A model generated the notes under the pieces. That model did no database searches and had not been told where the DNA came from. It saw nothing but the letters and a program-made list of their open reading frames with translations. Shown here one piece after another: positions 9,152-18,473 of a DNA stretch of 64,000 nucleotides. The stretch spans positions 1,054,001-1,118,000 of the forward strand of contig NZ_SDMK01000001.1 in NCBI RefSeq assembly GCF_004123295.1. The letters are read 5' to 3'. Origin of the DNA: Silvibacterium dinghuense (GTDB taxonomy: Bacteria > Acidobacteriota > Terriglobia > Terriglobales > Acidobacteriaceae). Numbering within the stretch: the first letter of the stretch is position 1; the number at the start of each line of letters is the position of its first letter. A program made the position numbers and the translations under genes.

Positions 9152-10767
9152 CGTGCCTCCAACGCTTCCAAGATATCCTGCGGCAGACCTGCCAGCCATG
9201 TAAAACCGGCCGCATCCTGCGGTGAAAAACGATACGCGCGCCACAGGTGCGCGACCGTATCCGTGGCCAGCAGCGTGCGCTCGTCCTGCTCACGAACAGC
9301 AAAGTCCGCGGCAAGCCCGTGCAGGTAGACTGCTGCGCTCACCGCCTCAGCCGCCTGCTTCGGATGCTGCGCCAGCAGGGCTGCGACCATGCCGGTAAGA
9401 ATATCGCCGCTGCCGCCCTTGGCCATGCCCGGGTTGCCGCTCGTGTTGATGGCAAGCTGCCCATCGGGCTGCGCCACGAGTGTACGCCATCCTTTTAAAA
9501 CCAATGTGACATGGTGCTTCGCAGCAAACTCCCGCGCCAGCGGCTCGCGCCGCGCCTGCACCTCCTGCGTGGGGATGCCGGCCAGGCGCCCCATCTCGCC
9601 CGGATGCGGCGTCAGCACCATCGTCCGCCCGCGCCCATCGAGCTTATCGATATGCTTCGCCATAATATTCAGCGCATCGGCATCGAGCACAACCGGGATT
9701 GTCGTGCGCTCCAGCAGTTCCAGCACCAGCTTTTCCGCCGATGGCGATTGCCCAAGTCCAGGCCCGATGGCCAGCACCGTGATCCTGTCCAGCAGCGCGT
9801 CGAAATCGATACGCTCGAGATCGAAACCACCGTCGGCAGCCTCCGGCAGCGCCTCGGTCATCAGCTCAGGAGTAATCGCCGCGACCAGTGGCAGGATCGA
9901 CTCGGCCACCGCCGTCGTCACCAATCCCGCGCCCGCGCGCAGCGCGGCCAGCGACGCCATGGCCGGAGCGCCCGATTTCCCGCGCGCACCGCCCACCAGC
10001 AGCACATGACCGAAATTGCCCTTGTTGCTCTCCGCCCTGCGAGGCCCGTCGAGCGCCGCCTTTGCAGCGCCGCTCCAGCTCAGGTTCAAAGTAGAACGAA
10101 TCGCCGCGTCAGGAGACCCGATCGGCGCAACCACAATCGGCGCATACACCGATCCACAGAGATTCCCACAGACATGCGCCAGCTTGGGCGCGGTAAACGT
10201 AACAACGGCATCCGCGCGGAATGCGCCTTCGACCGCGAACTCGCGCGAATCGGCACCCCAGCCCGAGGGCAGATCGACCGCGATCACCGGCATCTCGAGC
10301 GCGTTCACCCGGTCCCGCAGCGCCGCAGCCGTACCCCGCAGCGGAGGCTGGAATCCTGTTCCGACCACCGCATCGAGCAGCAGATCGGCATTTTCGAAAA
10401 GCTCGCGTACATCGGGACGGCCGAGATCCGCCTCTTCGCGGACCAGCACCGGCTCCATCGCCATCTCTTCGAAGGCGATCTTCGCATCGCCCTTCAGCGC
10501 CGCCGGATCGCCCAGCAGCAGCACATGCACCCGTCGCCCTGCAGCGATCAGCTCACGCGCAGCGACAAAGCCATCACCTCCGTTGTTGCCCCGCCCGCAA
10601 AATACCAGTATCGAGCGTGCGGAAGAAAACTCGCGCACCACAAAGCGCGCCACCGCCGCTCCGGCATGGCGCATCAGGTCGATCGACGACACGCCGTATG
10701 TCTCGGCCGTCACCCGATCGGTGGTCCTCATCTCGTCGGCAGAAAGTATCCGCATCCCGTCTCGCAT
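9148..10767 (-). CDS. nnr: Bifunctional NAD(P)H-hydrate epimerase / ADP-dependent NAD(P)H-hydrate dehydratase
   Basis: About 539 residues fusing YjeF-N and YjeF-C. The N-half opens RILSADEMRTTDRVT and has CGRGNNGGDGFVAAREL, the NADHX-binding loop, and DLPSGWGAD. The C-half is a ribokinase-like fold with LLVGGARGKSGAPAMAS, LDADALN, LTPHPGEMGRL, and NTSGNPGMAKGGSGDILTG, containing the catalytic Asp in GSGD. The enzyme repairs hydrated NAD(P)H: the epimerase interconverts R and S forms and the dehydratase restores NAD(P)H using ADP. I used the ATG at 10767; the ATG at 10755 (RILSADEM) is equally plausible. It is followed by tsaE with a four-base overlap. Confidence 0.93.
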   Translation of the reverse strand: MRDGMRILSADEMRTTDRVTAETYGVSSIDLMRHAGAAVARFVVREFSSARSILVFCGRGNNGGDGFVAARELIAAGRRVHVLLLGDPAALKGDAKIAFEEMAMEPVLVREEADLGRPDVRELFENADLLLDAVVGTGFQPPLRGTAAALRDRVNALEMPVIAVDLPSGWGADSREFAVEGAFRADAVVTFTAPKLAHVCGNLCGSVYAPIVVAPIGSPDAAIRSTLNLSWSGAAKAALDGPRRAESNKGNFGHVLLVGGARGKSGAPAMASLAALRAGAGLVTTAVAESILPLVAAITPELMTEALPEAADGGFDLERIDFDALLDRITVLAIGPGLGQSPSAEKLVLELLERTTIPVVLDADALNIMAKHIDKLDGRGRTMVLTPHPGEMGRLAGIPTQEVQARREPLAREFAAKHHVTLVLKGWRTLVAQPDGQLAINTSGNPGMAKGGSGDILTGMVAALLAQHPKQAAEAVSAAVYLHGLAADFAVREQDERTLLATDTVAHLWRAYRFSPQDAAGFTWLAGLPQDILEALEAR

Positions 10768-10838
10768 CCTAACCGATTCCAGATGCGCAAAGGAGCGCTG
10801 TGGAGTGCACACATCGCGAGAAATCGCCGAAAAAGAAA

Positions 10839-10861
10839 ACGGCCTCCGCAGAGGAGGCCGT
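10839..10861 (-). terminator. Rho-independent terminator of the PBP gene
   Basis: A perfect 9-bp stem (10839-10847 with 10853-10861) is followed on the minus strand by TTTTCTTTTT. It lies between the penicillin-binding gene and nnr and separates their transcripts. Confidence 0.75.
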
Positions 10862-10889
10862 CTCGTTCTGAACGATTCAGGGCTATAGG

Positions 10890-10983
10890 TTTGTCATTCC
10901 GACCGAAGCATTCGTTCTTTCCGTTGTCATCCCGACCGGGGAGCGAAGCCGAAGGCGATCCGCCCTGCGCGCAGCAGCGACCA
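10890..10983. repeat. TTGTCATTCCGACCG element fused to a CCGAAGGCGATCCGCCC element
   Basis: Two tandem TTGTCATYCCGACCG starts, the first followed by AAGCATTCGTTCTT, run directly into the CCGAAGGCGATCCGCCCTGC element. The same two-start arrangement with AAGCATTCGTTCTT recurs at 21245. It ends at the PBP gene stop. Confidence 0.75.
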
Positions 10984-10987
10984 GTCC

Positions 10988-12235
10988 TTACTGCGGAGCG
11001 CCCTGCTCCGTCGCAGCCGCCGCCGGGGTCGCCGGCTCGCCCTGCTTCGAGGCAAAGTAGCTGTGATCCCAGAGGTTGCGGTAGAAGACGCCGGTCAGCT
11101 CGGCCGCCTTCGGCCCGAAGGTCGGGCGTCCGCCTTCGAGGAAGAAGACCGTCACGATCCGGCCGTACTGCGTGTCCGCATAGGAGGCGAACCAGCCGAA
11201 ACGCGTGCCGTTGTCCGAGCAGGTGCCGGTCTTGCCCATCACCGGGAATTGGCTGAAGTTGGCGCGCAGCGAGCGGGCAGTGCCGTAGTCGACCGCTGCC
11301 GCCATGCCGCTCTGAATCTCCGGAATGATGCGGGCGATGTCGAGCGTGCGCTTGATCTTGGGCTGGAAATTCAGCACCTGGTCGGGCGAGGTCGGATGCT
11401 GCAAGTAGTAGAGCGTGCCGCCGTTGGCGATGGCCGAAACCAGCGCGCCAAGCTGCAGCGGGGTCATCGAGACGCTCTCGCCGAAGCTGCACATGCGGCC
11501 TACGCCGCCGCGATCCTCGGGCAGCACCTGATCGGGATAGACGCCGAGCTGCTCACCGGGAATGTTGTAACCGGCCAGCTCACCCAGGCCGAACTGGTTC
11601 GCATAGTGGCGCACGCGCTCGAAACCGAGCCGGCGGCCGATGGTCTCAAAGTAGAGGTTATTTGAGTGCGCCAGCGCCTCGGTCAGGGTCATGTGGTAGT
11701 TGCCGCCCAAGTTCACCGGCGTGTCCTTGGTGATGATGCCCTCTTCAAGAGCAGCCAGCGCGACCGAAACCTTGATCGTCGAGCAGGGCTCGGCGCCGCT
11801 CGAAAGCGCGAGCTTCTGGTTCACCATGGCCAGGATGCGGCCGTTACTTGGGTCGATAGCGACTGCGGTGCCGTTCATGTTGCCGAGCGCGGCAATCGCC
11901 GCCTCGCGCACCACCGGGTCTTCACCCGCCGTGATGTCGCCCTGCGTCTGGTCGATATCCGTAAAGGAGCTGGCATAGAAGCGCTCCCCGCCCCCACGGC
12001 GAATCACCAGATTCGCCCGGCGCAGACGCGCCCCGCCACGGGTACGAACACGGGTCGACGCGCTGACCACGCGCCGGCTGTGCTGGCGGCTGGCTATATG
12101 CCTGGCCGCGGCAGCCGACTCATGAACACGAGTCGCCCGGCGATGGGCGGGATGGCGGGTGGTCGCGGAACCGGCACGGCAGAGCGTGGAACCGGCGAGA
12201 GCCATGGCGAGCACGAAAAGAAAGAGACGCTTCAT
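10988..12235 (-). CDS. Secreted penicillin-binding transpeptidase-domain protein
   Basis: 415 residues. A Sec signal (KRLFLFVLAMALAGSTLC) is followed by a very basic Arg/His/Ala-rich linker to about residue 80. The transpeptidase domain has S152-T-I-K155 (SxxK), S191-N-N193 (SxN) and K335-T-G. All three active-site motifs of the acyl-serine transferase family are intact. The PBP dimerisation domain and a membrane anchor are missing, so it is smaller than FtsI or PBP2. It may be a soluble D,D-transpeptidase, or a beta-lactam-binding relative of class D enzymes. The basic linker could bind anionic wall or LPS. It lies downstream of ftsQAZ but 467 bases from ftsZ, so it is probably a separate unit. 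Confidence 0.8.
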   Translation of the reverse strand: MKRLFLFVLAMALAGSTLCRAGSATTRHPAHRRATRVHESAAAARHIASRQHSRRVVSASTRVRTRGGARLRRANLVIRRGGGERFYASSFTDIDQTQGDITAGEDPVVREAAIAALGNMNGTAVAIDPSNGRILAMVNQKLALSSGAEPCSTIKVSVALAALEEGIITKDTPVNLGGNYHMTLTEALAHSNNLYFETIGRRLGFERVRHYANQFGLGELAGYNIPGEQLGVYPDQVLPEDRGGVGRMCSFGESVSMTPLQLGALVSAIANGGTLYYLQHPTSPDQVLNFQPKIKRTLDIARIIPEIQSGMAAAVDYGTARSLRANFSQFPVMGKTGTCSDNGTRFGWFASYADTQYGRIVTVFFLEGGRPTFGPKAAELTGVFYRNLWDHSYFASKQGEPATPAAAATEQGAPQ

Positions 12236-12702
12236 CGATTATCCGATCCTGATATCCGAATCCGGAGGCCGTGTCTCGAACCCCGATCCTTCAGCCGTTG
12301 TTCTGGGCCCAGCTCTGAACTCTGTCCCGGGCTTTCAAGCGTTCTGACTTGCATCGTACGCAGAAACCGCTCGTATGACCGCTCAAAGTGATGCCAGAGT
12401 GATCGGCACTGCTCAAAAGAGGCAACAGATACCGAAATGGCAAACGCCGCAAAGCGGATAACCTGCCGGTAAAAACCCCAAATGGAATCTGGAGTTCCGC
12501 CAGGCAGTTCCGCTGGCTCAAAACTGCTTGCGTTTTGGGTGGAGTTGCCTGCACCCAGTGTACTTGAGAGTTACGGTCAGCTTCCAGCCGCCAACCGTTC
12601 ATGAAAGAAACTACAAGCCTTACCTCGGAAAACTGCCCGCTCGCGCCCCAAGGGAGCGGAAGCGCGAAGCACGAAATGCCTGGACGGCCAGTCCCGCAGC
12701 AG
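12236..12702. other. Intergenic gap between PBP gene and ftsZ
   Basis: I see no convincing gene, tRNA or strong terminator in these 467 bases. Frames that cross it overlap ftsZ antisense and lack family features. It should hold the promoter of the PBP gene (minus strand) and the ftsZ 3' end. Confidence 0.5.
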
Positions 12703-14088
12703 CTAGAAGCTGTTCCCCCGGCGCAGATACGCCGGAATATCCAGGCTCTCGCCGTTTTCGTCCTGGTGCACATCGGCAAAGGGATCGGGGACGGCCGCAG
12801 GAGCATCCTGGACCGCATGCGGCTGCACGGGCGGCTCGGCGACGGCAATGGCCGGCTCCGGCGCAACCGACGCGGCAGCGGTCTCGACCACCGGCACAGG
12901 CTCCTCTTCGTGGCTGGCCTCGGAAACCACCCCGGCGCGTGCCGAAGTGGTGTAGCCGCTCTCGTCGTCCGACTCCTCGCTGGCAAAGCGCGGACGGGCA
13001 GGCACGGAGCTGATCTCCACCTGCTCGTGCGCATGGCTGATCGGCTCCCGCAGCGAGGTGTTCAGCATGCGCTCGCGGCGCTCCGGGGCCTCACCCTGCT
13101 TGAAGCCGGTGGCGATGACCGTGATCTTCACATCGTCACCCATGCTCTCGTCGAGCACAGCGCCGAAGATGATGTTCGCCTCTTCGTGCGCCGCATTCTG
13201 GATGAGCGTCGAGGCCTCGTTGACCTCGTTCAGCTTGAGCGAGCTCGAGCCGCTGATATTGATCAGGATGCCGCGCGCCCCGTCGATCGCGCCGGCCTCG
13301 AGCAGCGGCGATGCCATGGCGGCCATCGCAGCGTCCACCGCGCGGTTCTCGCCCGAGCGCTGCGCCGTGCCCATCACTGCGTAGCCCATGCCGGCCATCG
13401 TCGTCTTCACGTCGGCAAAGTCGCGGTTGATGATGCCGGGGATGGTGATGATGTCCGAGATGCCCTGCACGCCCTGGCGCAGCACATCGTCTGCGATGCG
13501 GAAGGACTCGAAGAAGCCCGCATCCTTGGCAACCGCCAGCAGCTTCTCGTTGGGAATCACGATCATCGTGTCCACCGACTCGAGCAGCTCCTGCATGCCG
13601 CGCTCGGCCTGCGCCATGCGGCGCTTGCCCTCGAAGCTGAAAGGCCGTGTCACCACCGCAACCGTAAGCGCACCCATTTCGCTGGCCAGCGAAGCGATGA
13701 CCGGAGCTGCGCCCGTACCCGTGCCGCCGCCCAGGCCAGCCGTCACGAACACCATGTCCGCGCCTTCGAGCGCCTCGATGATCTTTTCCGAGTCTTCCAG
13801 CGCCGCACGGCGGCCGATATCCGGATTCGCGCCCGCGCCCAGGCCGCTGGTCAGCTTGGTCCCGAGCTGGAGCTTCACCGGCGCTTCCGAAAGCTGGAGC
13901 GCCTGACGGTCGGTGTTGGCGGCGATGAACTCGACGCCCTCGACCCGCGCCTGAATCATGCGGTTGACTGCGTTGCCACCACCACCGCCGACACCGATGA
14001 CCTTGATCCTGGCTCCGCGCGGAACCTCGTCAAAATACTGAATGCGAATTTCTTCCGGGTAACTCATCGGCTCCGACTCCTTCTCCAT
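12703..14088 (-). CDS. ftsZ: Cell division protein FtsZ
   Basis: 461 residues. The tubulin-like GTPase core has the glycine-rich [16 protein letters not shown] start and the signature [11 protein letters not shown] around residues 120-130. The T7-loop region DFADVKTTM lies within the central helix. From about residue 320 a ~120-residue acidic, Pro/Ala/Val-rich linker follows, ending in [12 protein letters not shown], the conserved C-terminal peptide that binds FtsA. FtsZ polymerises with GTP into the Z-ring that positions septal wall synthesis. Start at 14088; the internal Met at residue 8 is an alternative. It is third in the ftsQ-ftsA-ftsZ operon, 51 bases after ftsA. Confidence 0.98.
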   Translation of the reverse strand: MEKESEPMSYPEEIRIQYFDEVPRGARIKVIGVGGGGGNAVNRMIQARVEGVEFIAANTDRQALQLSEAPVKLQLGTKLTSGLGAGANPDIGRRAALEDSEKIIEALEGADMVFVTAGLGGGTGTGAAPVIASLASEMGALTVAVVTRPFSFEGKRRMAQAERGMQELLESVDTMIVIPNEKLLAVAKDAGFFESFRIADDVLRQGVQGISDIITIPGIINRDFADVKTTMAGMGYAVMGTAQRSGENRAVDAAMAAMASPLLEAGAIDGARGILINISGSSSLKLNEVNEASTLIQNAAHEEANIIFGAVLDESMGDDVKITVIATGFKQGEAPERRERMLNTSLREPISHAHEQVEISSVPARPRFASEESDDESGYTTSARAGVVSEASHEEEPVPVVETAAASVAPEPAIAVAEPPVQPHAVQDAPAAVPDPFADVHQDENGESLDIPAYLRRGNSF

Positions 14089-14139
14089 CCTCGACTGCTG
14101 AAATACGTTCCTGCCAGATTCCTTACGACTGAAACTCGT

Positions 14140-15357
14140 TTACAAACTTCCTGCAAAAATCGCGCGCAGCTTGGCGCGCAGGCTGTTGTCTTCCGCCGCA
14201 CGGATGATGCTGGTGCGATGGGTATAAAGCAGGGCGCCGATCAGCGCCGAACACTCCGGCTGCGCCAGCTCCTCGGGCATCTTCGAGAGCGGCACCGGCG
14301 AGCCGATACGAGCCGGCACACGCAACAGGCTCTCCGCCGTGTCGAGCAGGCCGGGCAGGCGCGCGCCGCCGCCGGTGAGCACGCATCCGGCGCCCAGCGC
14401 CTCCAGCACGCCACCCTGGCGAAGGTTATCGCGCAGCATATGGAAGAGCTCACGGGCGCGCGGCTCCAGAATCTCGCACACCAGCCGCTGGCGCACCGTG
14501 CGCGGAGCATAGCCGGGCATGCCGGTCAGCTCGATCTCCGCGCTCTGCGAAACGGCCGTAACCACGGCATGCCCGTAGTGGCACTTGATCCACTCCGCCT
14601 CCGGCGGCGTCACATGCAGACCGGCAGCGAGGTCGTTCGTAAAGTGGTCGCCGCCGATGGGAATCACCGAGGTATGCGCCACCGAGCCCTCGAAGAAGAC
14701 GATCAACTCGCTGGTCGCCGCACCGATGTCGAGCAGGCAGACACCCAGCTCGCGCTCGTCGGCAGAGATGGTGGACTCCGCCGCGGCCACGGCTTCGAAG
14801 ACCGATTCCGTCACCTCGAGCCCGGCCCGGTTGGCGCAGGTCACAATGCTCTGCTGCGCGCCGGCCGAGCAGGTCGCGATATGCAGGTTCACCTCGAGCC
14901 GTCCGCCCACCATGCCCACCGGGTCGTGGATATTCGGCTGATCGTCGAGGATGAACTGCTGCGGCAGCAAATGAATGACTTCGCGGTCCTGGGGCAGCGA
15001 GACCGAGCGCGCACGGTCGACCGCGGCGCGGACATCTTCGCGCGAAATCTCGCGCAGGCGATTGCCCAAGCTGATACCGCCGCGGCTGTTTACACCGCGA
15101 ATATGCGGGCCGCCGACCGCGATCACGCATTTTTCAATCGTGGCATCGGCGCGCTTTTCCGCCAGCGTTGCAGCCTTGTTCACGGCCTCGGCCGCGGGCT
15201 TCAGCTCGGCGATCACGCCCTTGCGCATGCCGGCGGCATCCACGATGCCGTGGCCGCGATAGCGCAGCGCGCCGTCATGCAGCTCGGCAATCAGCACGCG
15301 GGTCTTCGAGCTTCCGGTATCGAGCACGGCAATCAGGTTGTCAGACTTCTGGCTCAT
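14140..15357 (-). CDS. ftsA: Cell division protein FtsA
   Basis: 405 residues with the actin-like ATPase layout: phosphate-1 motif LIAVLDTGSSKTRVLIAEL, then GHGIVDAAGMRKGVI and SHS2-domain sequence VAVGGPHIRG. The phosphate-2 strand CLLDIGAATSELIVF and VLTGGGARLPGLLD near the end are also present. The C-terminal membrane-targeting helix is short (LRAKLRAIFAGSL). FtsA tethers FtsZ to the inner membrane and signals to FtsQLB/FtsWI. Its ATG overlaps the stop of ftsQ (ATGA), so the two are translationally coupled. Confidence 0.97.
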   Translation of the reverse strand: MSQKSDNLIAVLDTGSSKTRVLIAELHDGALRYRGHGIVDAAGMRKGVIAELKPAAEAVNKAATLAEKRADATIEKCVIAVGGPHIRGVNSRGGISLGNRLREISREDVRAAVDRARSVSLPQDREVIHLLPQQFILDDQPNIHDPVGMVGGRLEVNLHIATCSAGAQQSIVTCANRAGLEVTESVFEAVAAAESTISADERELGVCLLDIGAATSELIVFFEGSVAHTSVIPIGGDHFTNDLAAGLHVTPPEAEWIKCHYGHAVVTAVSQSAEIELTGMPGYAPRTVRQRLVCEILEPRARELFHMLRDNLRQGGVLEALGAGCVLTGGGARLPGLLDTAESLLRVPARIGSPVPLSKMPEELAQPECSALIGALLYTHRTSIIRAAEDNSLRAKLRAIFAGSL

Positions 15358-16532
15358 CGTGCCGTCCTCCGTACATGGTGCGCAGCCGCAGCGCTACGTT
15401 TCTTTGCGGCTGTCTCCTTTGTATTAGGCTTTGCCGCGGCAGCCGGAGCCGCCGGCGCTGCAGAAGAGGCAGCGGAGGAAGCATCGGGCGCGGGAGCGCC
15501 GCCTTTCTTGAGCACCACCTGCCCGTCGTAACGCAGATCGACGGCCACCAGCGTGGGATACTGCTGTTCCCATTCTGCAACGTGCGACTGGTAGATGCGA
15601 TAACGCTCCAGGAACTTTTCGTCGCCGAAATGCAGCTGCAAATCAGACCCCTTGGCTGGGACCGTCGCACGCACATCTTCTGCGTCAGAGAGATCGATCT
15701 CGCTCATCTGGTCGGAGAGATGCTGGCTGCCGGTATCGAGCGCAGTAAGGAAGCTCTGGTAAAGCTGCATGCGCACCTTGCGCGCGGCCGGCGGATCTTC
15801 AGGACGGATGCCGGTGACCACCGGGAAGGAGAAATGGCGTGTAGCCATCATCTCCGGCGACATATCGAGGATGACGCCGTCGGCATCGGCCAGCTTTACC
15901 TGGTCGCCGATGCGCACAAAGGCAATCGGAGTCCGCTCGGTCACCGCAACCCGCAGCTCGTTCGGCAGAATGCGCATGACCGTCGCATGCTGCACCCAGG
16001 GAATCTCCTCGAGATCCTTCTGGCGCTGCGCGAGCGGCACATGGAAGATGTTGCGGCCGATGTCCTCGCCAAAGACGGAGAGCAATTCGTCGCGGGTCAG
16101 CTGGCTGTTGCCCATGGTCTGAACGTCAGCGGCCGAGTCCATGCGGAAGCGCGGGTCGGTATTCAGGAAGTGGCGGACGGAAAGCACCACCGCGATCCCT
16201 CCGGCAAGGATAGCCAGCCCGGCAACAGCCAGGGCGATGCGGCCCCAGCGGGTATAGGTCCAGAGCGGCAGAAATCCCTTGCGGATAGGAACGCGGCGGC
16301 GGGTGCGGAGAAACGGTTCGTCTTCCTCGGCGGCGGCGCGGCCCAGGTTCTCGGCAGCTTTGTCGAGCAGCCGTTCGCGCACGGAGTCGCGGCTTCGCGC
16401 GCGATCCGCGTCGCCCTTGGCGGCGCGGGAGCGCGCAGGCGCAGCCGGCTTTGCGGGACGAAGAAACGCTTCGTCCGCATCGTCTTCGACGTATGCCGAG
16501 CCCCGAGTTGAATAAGAATCTTTTTTCGCCAC
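15354..16532 (-). CDS. ftsQ: Cell division protein FtsQ/DivIB
   Basis: 392 residues. The cytoplasmic N-terminal extension of about 115 residues is charged and Arg/Ala-rich, longer than in enteric FtsQ. One transmembrane helix (RIALAVAGLAILAGGIAVVL) leads to the periplasmic POTRA domain (residues ~150-220, EEIPWVQHATVMRILPNEL) and the FtsQ beta domain. The C-terminus is an Ala/Lys-rich tail. FtsQ links FtsL/FtsB to the septal synthase. It is the first gene of this ftsQAZ block. murC, murB and ddl, which usually sit upstream, are not here. Confidence 0.93.
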   Translation of the reverse strand: MAKKDSYSTRGSAYVEDDADEAFLRPAKPAAPARSRAAKGDADRARSRDSVRERLLDKAAENLGRAAAEEDEPFLRTRRRVPIRKGFLPLWTYTRWGRIALAVAGLAILAGGIAVVLSVRHFLNTDPRFRMDSAADVQTMGNSQLTRDELLSVFGEDIGRNIFHVPLAQRQKDLEEIPWVQHATVMRILPNELRVAVTERTPIAFVRIGDQVKLADADGVILDMSPEMMATRHFSFPVVTGIRPEDPPAARKVRMQLYQSFLTALDTGSQHLSDQMSEIDLSDAEDVRATVPAKGSDLQLHFGDEKFLERYRIYQSHVAEWEQQYPTLVAVDLRYDGQVVLKKGGAPAPDASSAASSAAPAAPAAAAKPNTKETAAKKRSAAAAHHVRRTAR

Positions 16533-16647
16533 GCCCGAGCCAGGTCGTGAGAGTCGCCGCTTCGACTATAACCGGCAGCCCCCTGTGCATGGGCCAGGGG
16601 AATCAGGAGAGGCATCAGGCCAACAGCGGCAAAGCCGCGCTCACCTG

Positions 16648-17136
16648 CTACAGATACGGCGTAGGAATGCGCGAACGCCGCGGCGCGCGCCGGATGGGGA
16701 CCGAATTTGCCGTATCCCGCAGCCCGCTCCAGCCCTCGGCCACCACGATGCTGTTCACCGGGCGATGAGGATCGTACCGCACCGAACACGGGAAGCTGAG
16801 CCGTGCCTCATAGATGTTGATGTAGTCACCGAGCTGGGTCACATCCTGCGAGCACTCGTAAACCACCCCGGCAATCTCATATTTATAGAGAATCAGCTGC
16901 AGGCCATCCGGACGGCCGCTCTCTTCCGGGCTCAGATCGGAGATATCGAGGATGGTGCCGTCGATGATCCGTCCCGCCTTCACCAGCAGCTCGCGCCGCA
17001 GGCGTTCGAGCTCCTCCTCGGTCGGCTTTTTGCGCATGGCGTAATACGCCGCGATGCCCCCAAGGCACAACCCTGCGGCCGTAAGGACTCCGACAACTTG
17101 GGGATCGCGCAGGGAAAGGCCGCTCATCAGACTCAC
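16648..17136 (-). CDS. Hypothetical single-pass membrane protein
   Basis: 162 residues. One N-terminal hydrophobic segment (VVGVLTAAGLCLGGIAAYYAM) is followed by a basic stop-transfer and a short charged helix (EEELERLRRELLVKAGRI). A beta-rich domain follows with LQLILYKYEIAGVVYECSQD and SVRYDPHRPVNSIVV. The latter resembles DUF3592-like domains, in which a potential 'value requested / value supplied' beta fold ends in YDP-P-S. I do not assign a function. It has its own gap from ftsQ upstream and from the DsbD-like gene, so operon membership is unclear. Confidence 0.75.
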   Translation of the reverse strand: MSLMSGLSLRDPQVVGVLTAAGLCLGGIAAYYAMRKKPTEEELERLRRELLVKAGRIIDGTILDISDLSPEESGRPDGLQLILYKYEIAGVVYECSQDVTQLGDYINIYEARLSFPCSVRYDPHRPVNSIVVAEGWSGLRDTANSVPIRRAPRRSRIPTPYL

Positions 17137-17234
17137 AGGACTTCGATTCGAGAATACCGCAGGTTGGTTGTGGGACAGGCTTTACTTCTGCGGATTGGAC
17201 GTTACCAGCGTCGTGAATGTTCCATGAAACCGGG

Positions 17235-17753
17235 TCATCGGGCCATGATATTCACGGCCACCGGAGCCTTGCGCGGCGGGTAGCAGGAGCGGTCATCGCA
17301 GGCCTGGTAGCGCAGCGCCGCCTCCAGCATGTGATCGCCTGCATTGGCATGAATATGTGCTCTCAGGACGAATTCCCCGGTATAAACGCTCAATTTCTCG
17401 CTGGGCATCGAAGGCAGGGAAAAATCGCCTCCGGAGGGGAAATCGACCGCGCTCACATCCACCGTGCCGCTCCCCGGTCCGCCTTCGGCCACGATCAGCT
17501 GCGTCGGGATCAGCCCCTTCTCGCGCGGCTGATGGGAATTAATGTGCATCCCCGGCTTTACCCGGAAGTGCAGCTCGACGACCGCATCCTTGCCTGCGGG
17601 CACCGATACCTGCTCGGGAAAGAGATATTCCACCGACTGCGGCTGCGCGCCTTCCTTGCTGGCAGCACTGCTATCGCTCTCCCACGGCATCTTCTGCGCC
17701 GAAAGACTCGCACACAGGAGGAAAAACGCAAGAACCGGAAGCGGAGAGCGCAT
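17235..17753 (-). CDS. Periplasmic DsbD-alpha-like protein
   Basis: 172 residues. A Sec signal peptide (RSPLPVLAFFLLCASLSA) precedes an immunoglobulin-like domain with VELHFRVKPGMHINSHQP and ending LRYQACDDRSCYPPRK. The paired cysteines in C-DDRS-C-YPP match the redox pair of the DsbD N-terminal alpha domain (normally YQGC then CYPP), which passes electrons to periplasmic acceptors. The transmembrane DsbD-beta core is absent. Its ATG overlaps the upstream TlpA-like stop by one base (TGATG), so the two probably act together in a periplasmic thiol relay. Confidence 0.85.
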   Translation of the reverse strand: MRSPLPVLAFFLLCASLSAQKMPWESDSSAASKEGAQPQSVEYLFPEQVSVPAGKDAVVELHFRVKPGMHINSHQPREKGLIPTQLIVAEGGPGSGTVDVSAVDFPSGGDFSLPSMPSEKLSVYTGEFVLRAHIHANAGDHMLEAALRYQACDDRSCYPPRKAPVAVNIMAR

Positions 17754-18445
17754 CAGGACTGCCCCGCCGGCGTCGCCAGCGCCTTCTTGATATCGGCTTC
17801 GAGCTCGTCGCGATCGGTCAGCCCCACAGCCGAGGCCACCACCTTGCCGTCACGACCGACAAAGAAGGTCGTAGGCAGCGCCTCGATCCCGCCATAGGGC
17901 TTGGCCACATTCTTCTCATCGAGCAGCACCGGGTAATTGATCCCCAGCTTGCCCGCGCCGTCCGCTACGTCCTTTTCCTGCTTCTCGAGACCAGCTTTAT
18001 TCTCCGCGTCGAGATCATCCTCGGAGACGCCAAGAATCTCCAGTCCCTGCGGAGCATACTGGTCGTGGAACTTGGTCAGCCAGGGAATCTCGACCTTGCA
18101 GGGCGCGCACCATGTGGCCCAGAAATCGATGACCACGGCCTTGCCTTTGTAGTCGGCCAGCGAAACCTTCTTCCCCGTGATGTCCTTGAGAACAAACGCC
18201 GGCGCCACCTGGCCTACCAGGGGATGATTCGCCGGATCGTTCGCCTCGGCCTGGGACGCAGGCGAGGGTGCCGACGGCGGACCCAGCTTCACCAGCATGC
18301 CCTGCATCTCCCGGAGCTTGGCCTCTTCCGCCTTGCGATGGCGGTAATTGACGACGCCCGCCCAGACCATCACCACCAGGGCAAGAATGACGACCACAAG
18401 AACGATTGCGTTGCGCTTCACCCAGCGAGTCCCTCTGTGCACCAT
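17753..18445 (-). CDS. Membrane-anchored TlpA-family thioredoxin-like protein
   Basis: 230 residues from the ATG at 18445; the open frame extends 35 codons further but that part is repeat DNA. An N-terminal anchor (NAIVLVVVILALVVMVWAGV) is followed by a Gln/Glu-rich helix and a thioredoxin fold: VGQVAPAFVLKDITG, FWATWCAPCKVEIPWL with the WCAPC redox motif, GVSEDD, then ALPTTFFVGRDGKV with the cis-Pro loop. Such proteins reduce disulfides in the periplasm, for cytochrome c maturation or repair. Coupling to a DsbD-alpha-like partner supports a reductive role. A ~30-residue spacer EKQEKDVADGAGKLG sits inside the fold. Confidence 0.9.
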   Translation of the reverse strand: MVHRGTRWVKRNAIVLVVVILALVVMVWAGVVNYRHRKAEEAKLREMQGMLVKLGPPSAPSPASQAEANDPANHPLVGQVAPAFVLKDITGKKVSLADYKGKAVVIDFWATWCAPCKVEIPWLTKFHDQYAPQGLEILGVSEDDLDAENKAGLEKQEKDVADGAGKLGINYPVLLDEKNVAKPYGGIEALPTTFFVGRDGKVVASAVGLTDRDELEADIKKALATPAGQS

Positions 18446-18473
18446 TCTAGTGCCTGCATGCGGACAGAAGAGT

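Noticed and set aside
12280-12300. GGTTCGAGACA on minus, resembling a tRNA T-arm
   Set aside because: Flanking bases do not pair into a T-stem, and no acceptor or anticodon arm can be formed.
12601-15531. A 976-codon open frame on plus, opposite ftsZ and ftsA
   Set aside because: It is antisense to two strongly conserved genes, rich in Arg/His/Ala, and lacks any domain; high GC leaves such frames open.
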